NCBI RefSeq assembly: GCF_026151205.1
Contig: NC_087084.1
Span: 13,812,235 to 13,839,734 of the forward strand
Source of the DNA: Bolinopsis microptera
Lineage: Eukaryota; Ctenophora; Tentaculata; Lobata; Bolinopsidae
Length of the DNA: 27,500 nucleotides
Reading direction: 5' to 3'
In this document: piece after piece, positions 23,053 through 27,500 of the stretch
How positions within the stretch are numbered: position 1 is the stretch's first letter
Layout of the letters: every line of letters begins with the position of its first letter
Notes under the pieces: generated by a model
What the model saw: the letters and a program-made list of their open reading frames with translations, nothing else
The model's database searches: none
Told to the model about the DNA's origin: nothing
Translations under genes and position numbers: made by a program

Positions 23053-23896
23053 CTGTTAAAATAAAATAGATAATATTAATAAAGTACCCTAGTAAAGTCG
23101 CCAATCAGATCTATAGAGAATTTCGTCTTTTAACTTCAGCAGAAAAATTATCGGTTTTATCTAGATAAAACCTAAATTGTTATCTCTTTATCTACATAAA
23201 AGAGTTCAAACCGATAATGGATAGCCTAATGCGAATTGATAAAACGGAGTACGACGGAGACTTGAAGTCGTCTATTTGAGGCTACATTGAGGCTACAGTA
23301 AACAAATACTCGATCTTGCTAGAGTATGTTGAGTAGAAAGAACAGATATCGTGAAGTTGGGTATGGCAAGTCCTTCGCCTCTTAGCGGGTGTCTTACCAA
23401 CACTCAACCTGTCGATATGAAAGTCAGTAATGACTTATTGCTCTTTAATAGCTCGCACATACTCTTGAACAGAGGGCTTTGGGCGATGCACTCGGGATTT
23501 AAATCCTCTGTGAAAGCCCTCAACCATGTTCGAGGTTCGAGGGAACTCCGGATCCCGAATGATTCTGGCGAAATGGTTCCAGAATCATAAGGTCTGCTTC
23601 GTGGCTGTGAGTTTTCTGACTCAATGTAAGAGTATTGTCTGAGAGGGTGAGATAACACCGACAGGAACACTTCGTAGGATGAGTGTGCTTGCAGCACCGC
23701 CAGGCAGACTTGAGGGCTAAATCCTTGTCCGTGTATCCATCAGAGTCGAGTAGCTATTGACATCCTGTGCGACCAGAAATGAATTTGGCGAAGGTAGGCA
23801 TGTTTTATGTTGATAGAATGCGATACTATTGTCTATCATCTTCCAGTATATATACCTAAGAACACTTGATTGGCTCACGTTATTATACATGCCTTT

Positions 23897-24253
23897 GGCA
23901 CGTACGTCTCACATCCCTAGATACGAGAACCCCCCTTTAACAAGAGATATACGAGTCCAGCGGTCAAATCTTAAAGATCATGTCTTGTTATACAGTATAC
24001 ACACGTTGATTTGGTTTTGATTTTGATGCGCGTTGATTCGAAAAAGCCACGTCAGCTACAATATTATCAACAATCACCCTGGCGGCCATGCTGGCCAGCC
24101 ATGGCACAGTCCCGATTGCTCCTGATCCACCCCTTGGATCCGCCCTTAGGCCTTATGGTCCTGGCACAGTCCCGACTGGCACGTACGTCTCACATCCCTA
24201 GATACGAGAACCCCCCTTTAGCAAGAGCTCCCGTCAAATCTTAAAGATCATGT
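23897..24253 (+). repeat. ~75-90-bp direct duplication
   Basis: GGCACGTACGTCTCACATCC continuing through CTAGATACGAGAACCCCCCT and, after a variable gap, GTCAAATCTTAAAGATCATG occurs at 23897-23983 and again at 24178-24253. A shorter GGCACAGTCCCGA duplication lies between them. Confidence 0.85.
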
Positions 24254-24710
24254 TTACTTCTTAATGCACAGCTATGATGTACCTAGCCCATTTCTACACT
24301 GGGAAACCGTGGGAACGGAGACTGGTCCCCCTTATACTTAGTCTTTATTGTATAAGTTGTCGAACCGTATGGAGAAGAGCGAGTTATAATACTATTATAT
24401 TTATTACCTTGACAGTTGCTGTTGTAACTTAAGATTTGAAATTTGTATTCCTTGTATTCCTTGTATTCCTTGTATTCCTTGTATTCCTTGTATTCCTTGT
24501 ATTCCTTGTATTCCTTGTATTCCTTGTATTCCTTGTATTCCTTGTATTCCTTGTATTCCTTGTTTACTTCTTAATGCACAGCTTGAGCTATGATGCACAT
24601 GTGAACTCTACCCTGTATCTAGCTCATTTCTACATTGTGAGACCGCGGGAACGGAGACTGATCCCCCTTATGCTTAGCCTGTATTGTATCAGTTGTCGAA
24701 CGCACTGTCT
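24254..24710 (+). repeat. Diverged ~130-bp direct repeats flanking a 9-bp minisatellite
   Basis: Copies at about 24254-24373 and 24562-24707 share TTTACTTCTTAATGCACAGC, GGGAACGGAGACTG and TCCCCCTTATRCTTAG. Between them lies the minisatellite 24442-24560, about 13 perfect CTTGTATTC units. Its translated frames (LVF or GIQ repeats, the latter collagen-like) are not genes. Confidence 0.85.
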
Positions 24711-24823
24711 GTAAAGTGTCAATGTTGCAATGTTTAAGTTTAACCTTCGTTCGAGTTTCTCACCAAAGAATGTGAATTTCTCCGCCTTTCATCGTCCTTT
24801 ATCTTCATAACGGGTGTGTATAG

Positions 24824-27257
24824 CCTGATGGCCTTTATAACCCTGGTCTTTGCTGGTCAGATGAACCAGGCTCACTTGGCAGGGGTGGGACTAGCTAACA
24901 CGCTCTTCAATGTTGCTGTAACTTCAGTTTCCTCCGGATACTCCTCTATATTTGACACATACGGGCCCCAGGTTCATGGCTCGGAGAAGAAATCTGAGTT
25001 AGGGACTGTTCTCTTCAAATGCCTACTTCAGGGCATCCTGGTCAACTTAATTATCGCGGGAGCATATCTGAACTTGGTGTTCATCATAGACCTGTTACCT
25101 GACTCAGGGTTGTATTCGGACACACCTGATCTGAGAGATCCAGGAGAGGATTATAAAGATATAGCAGTGGCTTATCTGGGGATAACATTGGTAGTGTAGA
25201 ATCTAGATTACACCCTGGTCATGATTTCCAAGTACTTTGCTATCCAGGGGTACGACAAGTTCGTGTATTTAGTCACTGTTGTGATGGTTGGATGTCATAT
25301 CCTCTTTAACTACAGGGTGGGCCAAAAGTCAGTACCCATACGTTGGCGTTAATAGCTCCGCCGTGTTTTATATTTGAGAGCTGTTGCTTTGCAGATGGCA
25401 TACTGTACTTACTGGTTCGAGGATTCAATTCCGTCGTCAAAATTTGAAAATTCGAATATTTTAGACCACGCCCATTCAATATTAAAACACCTATATTGTT
25501 TTCTCTGAACATGCTGAACGCCTCATTTTTTCAGAGACGGTAGATTATCAAATGTTGCATATGATCTGAAAACATGAGGCAAAACGGATTAGAAATGACG
25601 AAGTTATCAAGCATTTTCTGTATCTCGTTAACAATATTGACTGGGTAATTATGTGACACCGTGACACGACACCTTAATTGGGCACCCTTAACAATTCCCA
25701 TAATGTTTAACGGGGTAGTTAACGGGGGCACCTTATCACGTGATTAGGTAAACCAATCACCTGATCACACGTAATGAATAAACTCGTTATGCTTCATATC
25801 TCGGTCATCTGAGAAGCTACAGTTCTAATTCTTTCAGGACAAACGTAATTCGAATGGCCAAACACAATTCAATAACATTTAGCTTGATCCGACTATCTAA
25901 ACTATCAAATAAATGTGAAAATGAACCTCCATTTGAAAAAAATGAACGCGAATATTTTTCGAGTTGACAAATTCCTTGAACCAGTGGTGGTACTAAGTCA
26001 TACCAGAAAGAAGTATTTAAATTGGGCACTCAGTGACTGAGCTATAAAGGCCAACGTATGGGTACTGACTTTTGGCCCACCCTGTATAAAGGCCAACGTA
26101 TGGGTACTGACTTTTGGCCCACCCTGTACATTCTAGTGACGGTATTTCAGCTTGGTGTTTACGGGTTAAGCTTGGCTGCTATCTTAGGACGACTGTTTCC
26201 GCTTTTAATGTCGTTGACAGTTTGTTTCATCATGGTGAGGAGAGGGAAATTTTCTTGGAACGGGTTTTCTACTCGTGCCCTGTTAGGCTGGGGGCCAATG
26301 GTTAAACTGGGCCTGGCTGGAGCTATCGAGTGTTTTGCAGAATCTTTCATTTATGAGATAGCAGTTTTCTTGAGTCAGTTCGACGGGGCGGATGCTTTAT
26401 CTGTGGTAATCATAATGTATCAGCTAACAATCATTTGGTGGGCCGTAGCGTATGGTATGGCCCGAGCATCAGCTACTCTCATTGGGATGGCTTTGGGAGA
26501 GGGAGACGTAAATAAAACACGATACGTTATGAAACTATCTCTTCTGAACTCAATTTTAGTATCCACAACGCTTGCTATCATCTGCTATTTCTTGAGAACT
26601 GAAGAAGTTCTGATGTTTTCCTCCGATGGTGACGTTAAGGATTTATTCTTGGCATCGATTTGGGTAGCTTACTTAGGAATCCCTGTAAATAACATGCAAG
26701 TTTCTCTCAACCAAGGGATCCTCGTAGCTTTTGGTGCCCAGGAGTACACAGCATGGTCTATGAGTATAGTATGTTATTTGATCGGACTACCAATAATGCT
26801 CATAACCATATTTCTAACAGACTTAATGGTTTCTGGTATTTTCTTGGGGGCCATCCTAGTGGACCTTATCATGATCGTGACGCCTTCGGTAAAGATTTGG
26901 ACGGTTGACATCGACAAAGAAATTGCCAATTCTAAGGAGAGAGTGGACAAAGGCAATTCACGTGATTGCGATGCCGGAACAGAAACTTCAGTCAATGAAA
27001 TCTACAATAACCCGACATGTTCTGTAAAATATGATGCAAATGAAAAGACTGCTCTCATGGTTCAAGCACAGGACACTGCTACAAATGATTACAAAGCTAG
27101 CGATCCTAATGATGATATTTTGGAAGACTTGCTCGAGAAGGATCAGGGTAGAGATCCTAACGCTGATTTGAAGGAAATAAGAAACGTTTTACTAGCTTTT
27201 ATTGCAGCTGCTATATTCTGTGTGAGTTTAGCTATGATTTCCTTGATCAGACAATAA
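24824..27257 (+). pseudogene. MATE-family transporter (SLC47-type), with in-frame stop and MITE insertion
   Basis: Coding blocks 24824-25312 and 26129-27257 give about 538 codons after removal of the MITE at 25313-26126 and one TA. The first block shows the MATE N-terminal pattern: FAGQMNQAHLAGVGLANTLFN (GH-G--eLAa-sLa), then SSGYSSIFDTYGPQVHG, corresponding to the conserved G-xsAlDTlc-Q-yGa block. The second block continues through the later helices (MARASATLIGMALGEGD, GIPVNNMQVSLNQGILVAFGAQ), an acidic cytosolic loop of ~90 residues and a final helix, as in animal MATEs with an extra C-terminal TM. Family members export organic cations or drugs by H+ or Na+ antiport. A TAG at 25197-25199 interrupts the frame after GITLVV, at a site where TGG would fit. 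The stop plus the insertion suggests a dead copy; an assembly error or splicing of the MITE are alternatives. At least one 5' exon is missing; a possible acceptor AG is at 24822-24823. Confidence 0.8.
25313..26126. mobile_element. Non-autonomous mariner-like MITE (814 bp) with TA duplication
   Basis: Perfect 35-bp terminal inverted repeats starting CAGGGTGGGCCAAAAGTCAG, flanked by TA at 25311-25312 and 26127-26128, as for Tc1/mariner elements. The right end is present twice in tandem (26050-26084 and 26092-26126; 42-bp period including a TA). No transposase frame. Removing the element and one TA joins LFNY directly to ILVTVFQLG in the MATE reading frame. Confidence 0.9.
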
Positions 27258-27500
27258 ACTGGGCTTTGTTCAAATGGCTTGCATGTTAAACCTCGGGTGC
27301 TGATGATGAATTTAGATATTTCGATTGGGACGTATTATATTCGAAGGTATATGATTATTGGAGATGATTGAATATAGAGGATAGAGGATGGAGGAGGTGA
27401 TCACTGAATATGGAGGATCGATCTAGCGACCTACGAGTCGATCCGGGGAAGCCATAGAAAATGTGGATGATTTAATCTACTTAGGCTCCTAGATTGAGAG
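27258..27500. other. 3' flank of the MATE gene
   Basis: No AATAAA is visible in the 243 bases after the stop and no further gene. It ends in a GA-rich, mildly repetitive stretch around 27375-27420. Confidence 0.5.

Larger units (their letters stand above)
23053..24823. other. Unassigned DNA between GPCR and MATE genes, with segmental duplications
   Basis: Overlapping frames on both strands at 23351-23697 (79 and 97 codons) have no recognisable domain and may be chance. From 23897 on the region consists largely of direct duplications and a 9-bp minisatellite. Upstream exons of the MATE gene may be here but were not identified. Confidence 0.5.

Noticed and set aside
23351-23697. Overlapping ORFs on both strands as a possible gene
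   Set aside because: Neither has a recognisable domain, a convincing splice context or distinctive composition.
24404-24714. GIQ (collagen-like) and LVF repeat ORFs
   Set aside because: Products of a 9-bp minisatellite flanked by duplicated non-coding DNA; no Gly-X-Y collagen context.
25817-26029. Possible transposase fragment within the MITE (minus strand)
   Set aside because: No catalytic D,D,D/E residues or recognisable helix-turn-helix pattern; too short.
26058-26128. N-terminal extension of the MATE frame (MGTDFWPTLY repeated)
   Set aside because: This is the duplicated MITE terminal repeat read in frame, not MATE protein.

Overview
The window is animal nuclear DNA, most likely from an invertebrate. 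It carries multi-exon genes with short GT-AG introns: a Golgi-type carbohydrate sulfotransferase, a class A GPCR and a secreted multi-copy peptide precursor. It is also crowded with eukaryotic transposons, including a Penelope-like element, a LINE, a tRNA-derived SINE and TA-flanked MITEs, and with long microsatellites. The sequence alone does not fix the species.

Layout. 1-1472: a minisatellite, a short unidentified ORF (273-671) and unassigned DNA. 1473-4597 (+): the last eight exons of a Sulfotransfer_2 family enzyme, whose introns hold a 311-bp CT tract, a 21-bp minisatellite and a triplicated splice acceptor. 4598-6440: intergenic repeats. 6440-8095: 5'-truncated LINE remnant with a frameshifted RT tail and an (AATCT)n 3' end, followed by a 70-bp near-perfect hairpin. 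8443-17395: two almost identical Penelope-like elements (RT plus GIY-YIG) arranged head-to-head and flanked by an 18-bp direct repeat. Copy A (-) is split by a 3828-bp non-autonomous DNA transposon (10301-14128) with an 8-bp target duplication and ~330-bp inverted repeats built from 10-bp-periodic CTAGCG-type arrays. Copy B (+) has an open 691-codon frame.

17434-17628 (-): a 64-aa secreted precursor with repeated peptides between dibasic sites, probably a neuropeptide-like gene. The Penelope composite appears to have landed in its 3' UTR, separating it from an AATAAA at 8280-8285. 19571-23052 (-): the last five exons of a class A GPCR (long third intracellular loop, TM6, TM7). One intron contains a SINE flanked by a 40-bp inverted repeat. 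23053-24823: duplicated unassigned DNA and a 9-bp minisatellite. 24824-27257 (+): a MATE (SLC47-type) transporter with an in-frame stop and an 814-bp TA-flanked MITE in the coding region; without the MITE the frame is exactly continuous.

The host genes show no operon-like link; the main story is layered insertion. The inferred order is: peptide gene, then the Penelope pair into its 3' UTR, then the long-TIR transposon into one Penelope copy. No previously undescribed multi-gene system is evident. The least familiar items are the repeat-peptide precursor and the helically phased long-TIR transposon.
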